Shown piece after piece: positions 1 to 9,900 of a stretch of DNA of 64,000 nt. Each line of letters starts with the position of its first letter. Position 1 is the first letter of the stretch. The DNA comes from Streptomyces sp. NBC_00576 (GTDB lineage Bacteria > Actinomycetota > Actinomycetes > Streptomycetales > Streptomycetaceae). The stretch covers positions 5,704,001-5,768,000 of the forward strand of contig NZ_CP107780.1 in assembly GCF_036345175.1 (NCBI RefSeq), given 5' to 3'. The notes under the pieces were generated by a model. The model made no database searches, had not been told where the DNA came from, and saw only the letters and a program-made list of their open reading frames with translations. The position numbers were made by a program, and so were the translations under genes.

Positions 1-463
1 GCCGGTCGTCACCCGCGAGCGAAAGTCTTCTCAAGCGTAATTGTTTGCCGGATTTCAGCATGGGTAATGAGCCTTCCCGGCCCGCGGGCCGCATTTGAGA
101 AAGCCGAATCACGACATTCCGTTGCGATTCTCCGTGTCCGAAAATCGATGGTTGTAGAACTTTCAAGTTAACCGATCATGAGCATTCTCGCGTGACCGCC
201 CGTTGGCAAGACGTAGCCACCGGTAAATTTTTATACAGCATGCAGCATGATTATTGACAGGGGATTGATAGGTTCCGTGGGGTTGACTGTGCCTGGACGT
301 ACTGTTCGTACGCTCTATGCGCGTTGGGGCGTTCTGCCCCCACTGTGAATGGACCGTTGTCGAAATTGAATTTCGATGATTGGGGTGAGTCCCCTTCGCG
401 CTCAGGATTCGGAAGTGCCCCCTACGCCCCAATTACGCCACGCCCTGTACGTACCCTGAACTC
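1..463. other. Intergenic region, no gene seen
   Basis: The first 300 bases are clearly more AT-rich than the rest of the window. Short open frames here lack ribosome sites and recognisable protein content. A short dyad (GTAC-tgttc-GTAC) lies near 299-312. Nothing further can be supported. Confidence 0.5.
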
Positions 464-715
464 GTGGGCGTGGAGGGCTTCGCCGACTGGGTCTGGCGCA
501 TCCCGTTCCTGCTCGGCACCGTCCCTGGTCGCGGTCGGCCTGTGGGTGCGTTCGACGGTCTCCGGGTCCCCGGTCTTCAAGGAGTACCCTCTCGTGCGGC
601 CCACAGGAACTCGCCATCCCCCGGAACGCGATGCTGTCCGACCGGTTCGGCCGGGCTGGTGATCGCCGGCGCCTGCGGCCTCTGCCTGCTGAGTTTCCTG
701 TGCCTGAAGGTCGGC
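464..715 (+). pseudogene. Decayed MFS (metabolite:H+ symporter type) transporter fragment
   Basis: Pieces of an MFS protein of the proline/betaine-like MHS type can be read only by changing frame. About 464-535 gives a stretch ending WRIPFLLGT. From about 525 another frame continues with LVAVGLWVRSTVSGSPVF. Near 630 a third piece reads LSDRFGR, followed in yet another frame by VIAGACGLCLLSF. WRIPFLL, the ESP/GSPVF segment and SDRFGR occur in this order in such transporters. The rest of the gene is missing and no start or ribosome site exists, so this is a remnant. The family assignment rests on motif recall, not a search. Confidence 0.5.
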
Positions 716-1005
716 CGCCTTCCGTCTGGCGGAATGCAACCTTCCTGACCTGGGAATACATCGGGAATAGGTATTGCCGGGCCACAATAAAATGCACTAG
801 TGGGAATAAAGCCCCCTATCGGTGAATCCGACCCATCGGTGAGCTGTCTCCGCGAGCGGGTCGTAACGCTTGGTCATTTGTATGTGCCGTGCATTTCTGC
901 CGACGAGTCGCCAACCGCAACACATGCCTTAGTCTGGGCCGACGAGAGAGGCGCGAGATGCTCTTCGAGCCGCTCTCCGGGTCGCTCTGAGTCAAGGAGT
1001 TGTGA

Positions 1006-1944
1006 ATGGCTATTCGCCGGTACAAATCGCGGGCCGCGCGATACGGTTTGGTAATGGTTTCGCTGGGCCTGGTGACTGCGGGGGCCGCGATATTCACCCC
1101 GACGGCATCTGCCGCGGTCTCGACCGCCGCCCTTCGGGGTGCTGATTCCGGGCGATGTCTGGATGTCCCCGGCGGAAAGACCGAGAGTGGCACCAAACTC
1201 ACCTTGTGGGACTGCAACGGCGGCAGCAACCAGCAGTGGTCGTACGACACCGCGACCAAGGCACTGGGCGTCTACGGCAACAAGTGCCTGGACAGCGACA
1301 GCGTCAGCACGGTCAACGGCACGCCCGTCCTCATAAGGGACTGTACGGGCGGCGCCACCCAGCAGTGGGACGTCGTGTCCGGCGGGACCGTCAAGAACGT
1401 CGGGCTGGGCCTGTGCCTGGACGCGGCCGAGCTGGGCGTCTCCAACGGCACCCCGGTCCAGTTGTGGTCCTGCAACGGGGGCGGCAACCAACAGTGGAGC
1501 GGAGTCGACCCGGCCGCACCGGCGGACACGGGGGCGATGACGGCGCTGGAGAAGCAGGCGTTCGACAACGTCAACGCGCAGCGGACCGCAAAGGGCTGTG
1601 CGGCACTGGTGATTGACGACAGCCTGCAGAAGGCCGCCCACGACTATGCGGCCGAGATGGTGCGGACCCACAACTTCTCCCACACCTCGGCTGCCGGAAA
1701 GTCGCCCACCGACCGCGCCAAGGACGCCGGGTACACCCGGGGTGGCGTCGGCGAGAACATAGCGATGGGATTCCAGGGCGACCCGAACGGCGTAGTCAAC
1801 AACGCGACCTACGGGTGGATGAGCAGCTCCGGTCATCGCGCGAACATCCTCAATTGCGGCTACACCAGGACCGGTATGGGATACGACTCGGGGAACATCG
1901 ACCCGAATTACGCCAGCGGTTCCTGGGTGCAGGTATTCGGGTGA
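1006..1944 (+). CDS. Secreted ricin-type lectin / CAP-domain protein
   Basis: A 312-residue exported protein. Residues 1-37 are a signal peptide (basic start, hydrophobic core, ending near TASA). A ricin-type beta-trefoil follows (about 40-165) with three QxW-type repeats, visible as NQQWS, TQQWD and NQQWS, a fold that usually binds carbohydrate. The C-terminal half (about 180-312) is a CAP/SCP domain with HNFSHTS, VGENIAMG and SGHRANIL, the conserved CAP signatures. AAGGAG lies six bases before the ATG, fixing the start. A strong hairpin follows the stop. The product probably acts outside the cell, but the enzymatic or binding role of bacterial CAP domains is poorly defined. Confidence 0.9.
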   Translation: MAIRRYKSRAARYGLVMVSLGLVTAGAAIFTPTASAAVSTAALRGADSGRCLDVPGGKTESGTKLTLWDCNGGSNQQWSYDTATKALGVYGNKCLDSDSVSTVNGTPVLIRDCTGGATQQWDVVSGGTVKNVGLGLCLDAAELGVSNGTPVQLWSCNGGGNQQWSGVDPAAPADTGAMTALEKQAFDNVNAQRTAKGCAALVIDDSLQKAAHDYAAEMVRTHNFSHTSAAGKSPTDRAKDAGYTRGGVGENIAMGFQGDPNGVVNNATYGWMSSSGHRANILNCGYTRTGMGYDSGNIDPNYASGSWVQVFG

Positions 1945-1959
1945 TGGTGATGTGAGTCG

Positions 1960-1994
1960 GCCGGGCCGCCGGCACTTTCCGACGGCGGCCCGGC
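1960..1994 (+). terminator. Hairpin terminator after the ricin/CAP gene
   Basis: A perfect 12-bp inverted repeat (1960-1971 with 1983-1994) around an 11-base loop lies 16 bases after the stop at 1944. It sits between convergent genes, so it could serve both. There is no clear T-tract, as is common in high-GC actinomycetes. Confidence 0.75.
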
Positions 1995-2027
1995 AGGCGC
2001 CGCATAAGAATCCCTACGAACGGCGGC

Positions 2028-3566
2028 TCAGACGACCGTCAGGGCATAGCAGGCGAAGACCCCGGCCAGCACCGCGACCGCCGCTCGGCGGGACCCCCGA
2101 ATTCCGGTCCAAGGCGCTTCGAAGCGGTGCGTGAGGCGGCCCAGGGCGAACAGGGTGGCGGCGATGAGCGGCAGCCAGGCGAGCCGGGCGAGTATCCAGA
2201 CGGTGGTGTCCGGGGGAGTGGTGAGCCCGGGGACCGGGACGCCGACGAGCGAACCGGGTATCGCCAGGGTGAGCAGGGCCGTCTGGTGCCAGCAGAAGAT
2301 CGTCATTGCGGAGAGGTTGACGCCCACGACCGCCGCCCACAGCCTTTGCCGGCGCCGCAGCAGGCCGTCGAGCCGGTCCCGCAGCAGGATCGCCGCCCCG
2401 CACTGCACACAGGCCAGCGCGAGCACGAGCAGCGACGGCGGGTGGGAGTTGGTGCGGTTTGTGCCCGGCACGCCGACCATGCTCGCCGGATAGTGGAAGG
2501 CGAGGAGCAGTACGGCGAACAGCGCCCCGCCGCCGAGCAGCATCAGCCGGGCACCGCGCCGACCGAGCCGCCCCTCGCCCCAGCAGACGCCCAGTTGGTA
2601 CGCGAACAACCAGCCCGGCCCGAGGTTGAGCAGACCCAGCCAGGACGGCATGGCGTCAGCCCAGGGGCCGTACCGCAGCAGGTCCACGACGGCGACCGTG
2701 CCGAGCAGCGGTACGGCGGCCCACCCGCCGTATGTCCGCGCGGCGCGCACGCACCAGGGCGTGAGCGCCGTCACCAGCACGTATATGCCGACGAACCACA
2801 GCGGCTGGACTACCAGCACCACCCCGGTGCGCAGTGTCCCGGCCGGTACCCCGGCGGCGTACAGCACCGGCAGGAGCACGGCCCACACCGCCGCGACGCC
2901 GAGGACGGGACGGCCGAGCCGGGCCAGCCGCCCGCGCAGCCAGTCGCCCGTCGGCACTCCGCGTTCGGCCGAGCGGCGCAGGGACAGGGCGGAGGCGCAG
3001 CCGCCGACCAGGAAGAAGATGCCGAGCATCTGCAGCACCCAGCTCACCGGGGCGAGGAGCCCGAAGGCGGCGAGCGGGCTCGTGTTGTGCAGCGCGCCCT
3101 CGGAGCCGAGCGTGAGGCCGCCGAGGAGCCAGTGGCCCACGGGGACGGCGAGCAGGGCGAGGGCGCGCAGTCCGTCGAGGGCGCGGTCGCGGTGGGCGGG
3201 TGTGCGCTGCTCGACGAGGGCGGCCGTGGCGGCGGTCGCGTGGCGCAGCCGCTCACGGGCCGAGGCCCACCCGGCCTGCGTGGTCGGCTTGGCGCGGGCG
3301 GTCGGCCCCGCCTGCGCGGTCTGCGCGGTGTGCTCCGCCAGGTCCATCTGCGCGGCCCGGTCGGCCTGCTCCGCCCGTGTCGTTCGTCCGGCGGGCGGAC
3401 GCATGCGCGTCGTCGCAGGGTGCCCGGCTGTCGGCCCTGTGCCGGTAGGCAGGCCGAGCAGGCAGGGCGGGTCCGTCGGGCGGGCCGGGACCCGCCGGGG
3501 GTGCGAGGTCGCGGGCAGCGGATTCTCGGTGTCGGCGACCCGCGCGGGAAGGTCACGGCAGGTCAT
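2028..3566 (-). CDS. Membrane acyltransferase (acyltransferase family 3)
   Basis: A 512-residue protein whose segment from about residue 127 begins RDRALDGLRALALLAV, the N-terminal signature of acyltransferase-3 membrane enzymes. About ten hydrophobic segments follow. Such enzymes move acyl groups onto extracytoplasmic sugars or small molecules; the substrate here is unknown. The first 120 residues are Pro/Ala/Arg-rich low complexity. The chosen ATG overlaps the end of the upstream hydrolase gene by 14 bases, which suggests translational coupling, but an internal start nearer residue 100 is possible. It is the last gene of the minus-strand run 6515-2028. Confidence 0.8.
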   Translation of the reverse strand: MTCRDLPARVADTENPLPATSHPRRVPARPTDPPCLLGLPTGTGPTAGHPATTRMRPPAGRTTRAEQADRAAQMDLAEHTAQTAQAGPTARAKPTTQAGWASARERLRHATAATAALVEQRTPAHRDRALDGLRALALLAVPVGHWLLGGLTLGSEGALHNTSPLAAFGLLAPVSWVLQMLGIFFLVGGCASALSLRRSAERGVPTGDWLRGRLARLGRPVLGVAAVWAVLLPVLYAAGVPAGTLRTGVVLVVQPLWFVGIYVLVTALTPWCVRAARTYGGWAAVPLLGTVAVVDLLRYGPWADAMPSWLGLLNLGPGWLFAYQLGVCWGEGRLGRRGARLMLLGGGALFAVLLLAFHYPASMVGVPGTNRTNSHPPSLLVLALACVQCGAAILLRDRLDGLLRRRQRLWAAVVGVNLSAMTIFCWHQTALLTLAIPGSLVGVPVPGLTTPPDTTVWILARLAWLPLIAATLFALGRLTHRFEAPWTGIRGSRRAAVAVLAGVFACYALTVV

Positions 3567-4743
3567 GGCGGCAGTCCTCCGAGGTGTCCGGGGCGGGGTG
3601 GGCGCAGGTCACGTCCCTGTAGTCGCCGGTGGCGATGTCGGCGTAGTTGCGCAGGGAGGCGGTGCCGGGGGTGAAGTAGCCGGTGTGGCCGTCGGCCCGG
3701 TCGGAGGCGACGACGCGGGCGCCGAAGCCGGGGTCGGCCGGGTCTGCGCCGTGGCCGAGGCCGAACAGCTCGACGGGAGGGACCCGGCGGATCCAGTCGG
3801 TCGCGTCCCGGGCGGTCGCCCACAGTCGGGCCCGGGCGCCAACGGGCACCTGACCGGCGTGGTCGAGACGCATACCGGGTGAGGCCGCGACCACGAGGTC
3901 GGACACCTGTCGCCCGGTCAGCCGGTGGGCGGCGGCGCCGCACAGCACCGAGCCGTAGCTGTGGCAGAACACCGAGGGCGGGGTCACCGGGTGGGTTGTC
4001 GCGGCGAGGCCGTCGAGGAAGCGGAGAAGGCGCGGGGCACCCTCTTCCGCGAGGCGTCCGGTGGCGGCGTCCCAGCCGACGCCGACCGGCGTCGTGTAGC
4101 CGACCCACGCGATGACCGCCGGGCGGTCCGCCGGCGCCAGCCGGGTCATCTCGGCGCGCAGGTTCCGGGCCATCCGGGCCGCTGCGTCGTACGAGGCCAG
4201 GTCCGTGTCGGAGCCCGGTACGACGACCGCCACCCGGCGGGCGGTCCGCAGATCCCCGTACACCTCGGCGACCTGCCCCCGGCCCCGCGGGTCGAAGGCG
4301 AGGACGTGGCGCCCCGGTGCCAGGAGGCCGGCGTACGTCGCCGCCCGCATCCGGGCCTGCCGCCGGGCGCCCTCGGGCTGCTCCGGGTCGGCGGCGCGGG
4401 TCAGTTCGCGGTCGCGTCCGGCGGTGAGGGCGCGTGCGTTCGCGGCGTACCGGAGCTCGGGCGGGGCGCCGTCGAGGCCGCCCATGACGAGCGGGTGACG
4501 CGCGGCCAAAGCCGTCCGCTCTGCCGCCGTCAGCCCGGCGAAGAACCGCGCGACCTGTGCGGGCGTGGCCGACGCCGGGTCCGGCAGCTGTCTGCCGATC
4601 AGTTGGTCGGCCGTCCACGCCGCCGTACCCGGAGGCGGGCCGGTGACGGCGGTCTGCACACTGCCCGCTGCCCAGCCCACCGACCCCGCGACCGTCGCCA
4701 GCACCAGTGCGCAGGTGGCCAGCGTGCGCTTGAACCGCCTCAT
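3553..4743 (-). CDS. Secreted alpha/beta hydrolase, DUF1023-like
   Basis: 396 residues. The N-terminus (RRFKRTLATCALVLATVAGS) is a signal peptide or anchor. The mid-protein carries FCHSYGSVLCG, the nucleophile elbow G/H-x-S-x-G seen in DUF1023-type actinobacterial alpha/beta hydrolases. Upstream there is a segment VVVPGSDTDLASYDAAARMARNL typical of that family's oxyanion-loop region, and a His lies in GHTGYF near the end. Substrate unknown. The gene lies 153 bp after a methyltransferase gene, and that gap contains one copy of the operator-like element described separately. It overlaps the next gene by 14 bases. Confidence 0.8.
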   Translation of the reverse strand: MRRFKRTLATCALVLATVAGSVGWAAGSVQTAVTGPPPGTAAWTADQLIGRQLPDPASATPAQVARFFAGLTAAERTALAARHPLVMGGLDGAPPELRYAANARALTAGRDRELTRAADPEQPEGARRQARMRAATYAGLLAPGRHVLAFDPRGRGQVAEVYGDLRTARRVAVVVPGSDTDLASYDAAARMARNLRAEMTRLAPADRPAVIAWVGYTTPVGVGWDAATGRLAEEGAPRLLRFLDGLAATTHPVTPPSVFCHSYGSVLCGAAAHRLTGRQVSDLVVAASPGMRLDHAGQVPVGARARLWATARDATDWIRRVPPVELFGLGHGADPADPGFGARVVASDRADGHTGYFTPGTASLRNYADIATGDYRDVTCAHPAPDTSEDCRHDLP

Positions 4744-4840
4744 GGTGTGTCTCCCCGCTTCCGTGCTTCTGTTGCCGTCGGCCGCGTTTCCGTGGGCGAC
4801 CTGGTGGACGGAAGGTAGGGAGCGGGGCTACCGGCCGGCG

Positions 4841-4880
4841 TCACACCGGGGAGCCAACCTCCGGGTAGCACCCCGGTAGG
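4841..4880 (-). promoter_or_regulatory. Operator-like element, copy 1
   Basis: Read on the minus strand, the core is TACCGGGGTGCTAC, then GTTGGC, ending GGTGTGA. A near-identical element lies at 5757-5800. Each sits about 70-140 bp before a minus-strand gene start (4743 and 5685) in the run that contains the orphan LuxR response regulator. I infer a shared binding site; no binding data exist. Confidence 0.45.
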
Positions 4881-4896
4881 GGGTGGTGGACGGACC

Positions 4897-5685
4897 TCAC
4901 CGCAGGGTGAAGAAGATCATCGGGTTGTCGCTGCTCTCCCGCACGGGATGGCCCAGGGCGAGGGACCGCTTGACGTCCTTCAGCCGGTCGTGGATCTCGG
5001 GAGCGTGGGCTCGGGAGGCGGTGAAGAAGGCGTTCTGCCGCTCGGCCAGCCAGCGCAGCACGACCGCGCCCTCGGTGAACGGCAGCGCCCTGCGCCCGTG
5101 GAAGACGTCGTGGACGCACACCGGTATGCCCGGCCGCAGCCGCGGGAACAGGTGCCGGATGTACCAGCGGGCGAAGCTCGCGGAGTGCGCCGCGTCGATG
5201 AACAGGAAGTCCGCGCCGGCGGGGATCTTCTCCAGGTTCTCCCGCGCGTCCCCCTGAGTGAACGTCCAGCGGCCTGCCGACAGGGTGTCCGGCACCTCCC
5301 GTACGACGTGGTCGACGATGTCGTGCGAGTACAGGTGCCCGGTGCCGTTGTCGCGCAGGGCGCGCAGGATCCAGGTCGTGGACCAGCCGTGGAAGGTGCC
5401 GATCTCCACGACCGTCTCCGGCCGGGCCTCGCGCAGGAGGAGATACGTGATCTCCGCCTCGATGTCGTCGAGCTGGGCCTTCATGGAGGTGGGCGGCGCG
5501 AGCAGCGTGCGCTGGCGTTCGCGGGCCCGGTCGAGGTCCTCGGCGAAGGTGCGGTAGAGGCGGCTGACGTGGTCGAGGTCGATGGGTCGGCCGTCGAGGG
5601 ACCGGCGGTTGTCGGGCTGATCGTCGAGGGGCCGGCGGTTGTCGGGCCGGCCGTCGAGGGGCTGGTGGCTGATGGGCTGGTGCAT
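4897..5685 (-). CDS. Class I SAM-dependent methyltransferase (Methyltransf_24-like)
   Basis: 262 residues. The SAM-binding loop VVEIGTFHGWST is at about residue 95. A later acidic strand (LFIDAAHS) and VHDVFHG fit the methyltransferase-24 / cephalosporin-hydroxylase-like group that often modifies sugars or natural products. The first 45 residues contain three near-identical 'RPDNRR/QPDNRR' repeats coded by 15-24 bp direct repeats (about 5580-5660), so the true start could be further in. There is no signal peptide, so it acts in the cytoplasm. The neighbouring hydrolase and acyltransferase suggest a shared, unknown pathway. Confidence 0.75.
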   Translation of the reverse strand: MHQPISHQPLDGRPDNRRPLDDQPDNRRSLDGRPIDLDHVSRLYRTFAEDLDRARERQRTLLAPPTSMKAQLDDIEAEITYLLLREARPETVVEIGTFHGWSTTWILRALRDNGTGHLYSHDIVDHVVREVPDTLSAGRWTFTQGDARENLEKIPAGADFLFIDAAHSASFARWYIRHLFPRLRPGIPVCVHDVFHGRRALPFTEGAVVLRWLAERQNAFFTASRAHAPEIHDRLKDVKRSLALGHPVRESSDNPMIFFTLR

Positions 5686-5756
5686 GCGTCACGCTCCTGC
5701 GAAACCGTTCCGTGGTCGGGATGCGGTGATGCTGGAGGGTGGACAAGGGGTCGCAC

Positions 5757-5800
5757 ATCACACCCGGGTGCCAACTCGGGTGTCGCACCCAGGTATGAGG
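5757..5800 (-). promoter_or_regulatory. Operator-like element, copy 2
   Basis: On the minus strand it reads TACCTGGGTGCGACACCCGA, then GTTGGCACCCGGGTGTGA. It contains GGGTG-cga-CACCC and a CACCCGGGTG palindrome. It matches copy 1 (4841-4880) at most positions and lies about 70 bp upstream of the methyltransferase start. Candidate target of the LuxR-type regulator encoded at 5832-6515. Confidence 0.45.
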
Positions 5801-5831
5801 CCCGGGCATGACACGGCGACCGGCGGACCGG

Positions 5832-6515
5832 TCAGGCGGGCGAAGCCCCGGGCACGATGAGCCCCGACTCGTAGGCCAGGACGACGAGTTGGGCCCGGTC
5901 GCGGGCGCCGAGCTTGGCGAGCAGGCGGGTCATGTGGGTCTTGACGGTCTGCTCGGCCACCACCAGCCGCGCCGCGATCTCGGTGTTCGACAGGCCCCGT
6001 GCCACCAGCGACAGCACCTCTGTCTCCCGGGGCGTGAGGCCGTTCAGGCGCAGCCGGGCGGCCCGGGGCGCGGCAGGGCGGCGCCGGGTCACGTCCTCGA
6101 TGAGGCGCCGGGTGACGGAGGGTGCGAGCAGTGCGTCACCGGCGGCGATCACCCGTACCGCCTGGATGAGCTCGGCGACCGCCGCGTCCTTGAGCAGGAA
6201 GCCGCTGGCACCGGCGTGCAGCGCCTCGTAGATGTAGTCGTCGATGTCGAAGGTGGTCAGCATCAGCACCCTGGGCCGGTGGACGACGCCGCGCGGCGGG
6301 TCCAGCAGTTGCCGGGTGGCCTCCAGTCCGTTCATCTCGGGCATCCGTACGTCCATCAGTACGACGTCGGGGTGGGTGTGACGGCTGACCTCGACACCGA
6401 GCCGGCCGTTGGGCGCCTCGCCCACGACGTCGATGTCGCTCTGCGCGGACAGCAGCGCGGCGAATCCCGAGCGCACCATGTCCTGGTCGTCGACGACGAC
6501 CACCCGAATTGCCAT
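5832..6515 (-). CDS. NarL/LuxR-type response regulator (no kinase alongside)
   Basis: 227 residues. The receiver domain (1-125) has the acidic pair DD at 9-10 and the phospho-acceptor Asp55 in LMDVRMPEMNG. The C-terminal LuxR helix-turn-helix (about 160-220) contains LTPRETEVLSLVARGLS and VAEQTVKTHMTRLL. It would be phosphorylated by a histidine kinase, but none is encoded within the window on either side, so it is an orphan here. It heads a minus-strand run of three enzyme genes and probably controls them through the repeated elements at 4841 and 5757 (inference). Confidence 0.93.
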   Translation of the reverse strand: MAIRVVVVDDQDMVRSGFAALLSAQSDIDVVGEAPNGRLGVEVSRHTHPDVVLMDVRMPEMNGLEATRQLLDPPRGVVHRPRVLMLTTFDIDDYIYEALHAGASGFLLKDAAVAELIQAVRVIAAGDALLAPSVTRRLIEDVTRRRPAAPRAARLRLNGLTPRETEVLSLVARGLSNTEIAARLVVAEQTVKTHMTRLLAKLGARDRAQLVVLAYESGLIVPGASPA

Positions 6516-6561
6516 GCCGCCCCGCTCCTTGCTGCCGTCGTGCCTGCTGAGTACGTCGCTG

Positions 6562-6687
6562 TCAGTGGGCGCCGATGCCTGCCGCCGAGGCGAGCCACTG
6601 CGTGCTGATCAGCGCGGCCACGGCCAGTGTCGTGACCCGCGCCAGATGCCGGTTGGTCCGTGATCCCCGCAGCGGTGCCCTCGCCAT
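6562..6687 (-). CDS. Small putative membrane peptide (41 aa)
   Basis: A 41-residue frame starting MARAPLRGSRTNRHLARVTT has one hydrophobic segment (about 18-37). A good ribosome site, GAGGGAG, lies six bases before the ATG. It lies 46 bp upstream of the response regulator gene, in the same direction. It could be a leader or membrane peptide. I do not recognise the family, and chance cannot be excluded for a frame this short. Confidence 0.4.
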   Translation of the reverse strand: MARAPLRGSRTNRHLARVTTLAVAALISTQWLASAAGIGAH

Positions 6688-6995
6688 GGCCGACTCCCTC
6701 TTTGCCCGTGTCGCCCCGCGCACTTTCGCGGGGCCCGGCAGCCCAATCTCCTGCCCCGGAGGGCAGCACCGCCTCGGCCGAACGGCCAGAACCCATGGAC
6801 CGGGACCGCCTCTGTACTGGCCGAACGGTGGAGGACGGGCTTCGGCGGAGGGCCGCACACTGATCTCCCGTCAGAAAGGAGTCGGACCTTTTTCCAACCC
6901 GAACCCGCCCCCGTCCGTCTCTAGGCGCGAGCCGTCGGGAGCACCTGCTCGACATGCGACGGCCACTGTCCGATGGCGAAGTGCAAGGAGCTCAG

Positions 6996-9900
6996 GTGGA
7001 GTTACGCGCAAGACCAAAACGTGCGGTCGTGGCGGCCGGGGTGGCCTCCACGGCCCTTCTGCTGGCCGGTGTTCCGGGCGCGGAAGCCCAGGACGCGAGC
7101 GGTGTCGGTACCGTCACCACGGCCGACGCGGCCAAGGAGTCCGGTACGGCCAAGCCGTCCGGTACGGCCAAGGCAGTGAAGACCGTGACCCTGGTCACCG
7201 GTGACCAGGTGATGGTGGACGGCGCCGGAAAGGTCACCGGCGTGGTCCGGGCCGAGGGCCGGGAGAAGGTGCCGTTCTCCGTCCGGGTGGTCGCCGGACA
7301 TACCCAGGTCGTGCCCGGTGACGCCGAACTGCTGCTGGCGCAGGGCAAGTTGGACGCCAGGCTGTTCGACGTGACCCAGTTGGTCGCCGACGGCTACGAC
7401 GACGCCGGCCGCGGCGACGTACCGCTGATCGTCACCTTCCGGGGGAAGAAGGCGCCCTCGATGACCCCGCTCACCGGGGCCGGCGCGAAGATCGGCCGCG
7501 CGCTGCCCGTCGTCAACGGCAAGGCGGTGCGCTCCGTGAAGAAGCGTGGCGCCGAGTTCTGGGACGCCGTGACCGGTACGGCCGACAAGGGTGACGAGGC
7601 TGCCGAGTTCACCTCCTCGACCGCAGTCGAGAAGGTGTGGCTCGACGGCCGGCGCAAGGCGAGCCTCGACAAGAGCGTGCCGCAGATCGGCGCGCCGACC
7701 GCCTGGGCCGCCGGTTACGACGGCACCGGCACCAAGGTCGCGGTCCTGGACACCGGGATCGACACGTCCCACCCGGATCTCGCGAGCCAGGTGATCGCGG
7801 AGCAGGACTTCTCCGGTTCCACCGGCCCCGGCGACAAGTTCGGCCACGGCACGCACGTGGCGTCCACCGTGGCCGGCACAGGAGCCAAGGCCGGGGGCAA
7901 GTACAAGGGTGTCGCCCCCGGTGCGAAGCTCCTGAACGGCAAGGTCCTGGACGACAGCGGCTTCGGCTCGGACTCCGGGATCATCGCGGGCATGGAGTGG
8001 GCGGTGGCCCAGAAGGCCGACGTCGTCAACCTCAGCCTCGGCGGCGCCGACATGCCCGGCATCGACCCGATGGAGGAGGCGGTCAACCGGCTCTCCGCCG
8101 AGAGCGACACGCTCTTCGTCATCGCGGCCGGCAACGACGGAGAGTTCGGCGAGCGGACGGTCGGTTCGCCCGGCAGCGCCGACGCCGCGCTCACCGTCGG
8201 CGCGGTCGACAAGGCGGACGCGCTCACCAGTTTCTCCAGCCGTGGCCCGCTCGTCGGGGGCGGCGGGGTCAAGCCCGACCTGACCGCACCCGGTGCCGCC
8301 ATCACGGCCGCCGCTGCCGCCGGCAGCATCCTGGAGGCCGACTACCCCTCCGACGTACCCGGTTATCTCACCCTCGACGGCACCTCCATGGCGACCCCGC
8401 ACGTCGCGGGCGCCGCCGCCATTCTGGCCCAGCAGCATCCGGACTGGACCGGTGAGCGGATCAAGGAAATCCTCACCGGCTCCGCGAAGCCGGGCGCGTA
8501 CAGCTCCTTCCAGCAGGGCACCGGCCGTACCGACCTGGTGCGGGCGCTGGAGCAGAGCGTCGTCACCGAGCAGCAGTCGATCGGCTTCGGCACCCAGCAG
8601 TGGCCGCACGGCGACGACACCCCGGTGACCAAGCAGGTGACGTACCGCAACCTCGGTACGGAGCCGGTCACCCTGGGCCTGTCCGTCGACGCCCTCACGG
8701 TGGACGGCAAGCCCGCCGACGCAGGCATGTTCGCCGTGTCGCCGGCGCAGCTCACCGTCCCGGCGGGCGGCACCGCGACCGCCTCCGTCACCGCCGACAC
8801 CCGCGCGGGCAGCGCCGACGGCTCCTTCGGTGGCTCGGTGGCCGCTGTCTCGGCCGACGGCAAGATCCAGGTGCGTACCGCTGTCGGGGTGGAGCGCGAG
8901 GTCGAGTCGTACGACCTGACGGTCAAGCACCTCGACGAGAACGGCGCGCCGATCGGCGACGCCGCCACCCAGATCAGCGCCATCGACAGCGACTTCTACG
9001 CCGACCTCGCCGACGAGCAGGACGGCGAGCTCACCGTGCGGGTGCCCAAGGGCGTCTACACCCTGAGCGGTGTGATCCACCCCGCGTACGACGCCGCCAC
9101 GCACGCCGTGCTGGTGCAGCCGATGCTGAACCTGGACAAGGACACCACCGTCGTCATCGACGCCCGGCAGGCGCGGCCGGTGGACATCACCGTGCCCGAC
9201 GCGGCGGCGAAGAACACCGAGGCCACGGTCGTCTACACCTACGACCGGGGCGGTGAACTGGGCCCGGGCAACCTTGAGTTCCTGGTGCCGACCTTCCAGG
9301 GCACGCGGTTCGGGCAGCTCGGATCCGACGAGGCCGCGGGCGACATGTCCGCCGTGTTCGCCGGCGACTGGACCCGTACGGACGACGCGGGCCGGCCGGT
9401 CACCTACCACCTGGCCTGGAACCGCGCCGGCCGGCTGGACGGCTTCACCGCCGACATCAGGCGGAACCAGCTCGCCAAGGTCGACCTCCAGGTGGGCGTG
9501 CCCGTCAAGGGCAGGGGCGTCCAGATGGAGGCGACCGCGCACGCACCCGACGGAAGCCTTGTCCTCAGCTACGACGACCTGCGCGCCGACCTGCCGCTGC
9601 ACACCACGGAGTACGTCCTCGACAACGGCGTCAAGTGGTCCTTCCGTAGCTGGCAGATGTTCGGCGAGGGCCGCGACCGGGTCTCGGAGAACTTCCTGAT
9701 GCGGATGCCGAGAACCTGGCAGGCCGGACACAGCTACACCGAGCGGTTCAACGTCGGCGTCTTCGGCCCGACCATGCCCGCCGCGGGTGACCAAGGACCG
9801 GAGCGGGGACTCCCCGGAGTCGTGCGCTACGGGAACGTCATCAGGGCCTTCACGCCGCTGTTCGGCGACGGCTCCGGCCACTGGGGCCTCAGCGACTACA

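Noticed and set aside
7002..9881. 959-residue open frame on the minus strand
   Set aside because: It is the antisense shadow of the subtilase gene; composition is H/V/G/R-rich without motifs, typical of reverse frames in GC-rich DNA.
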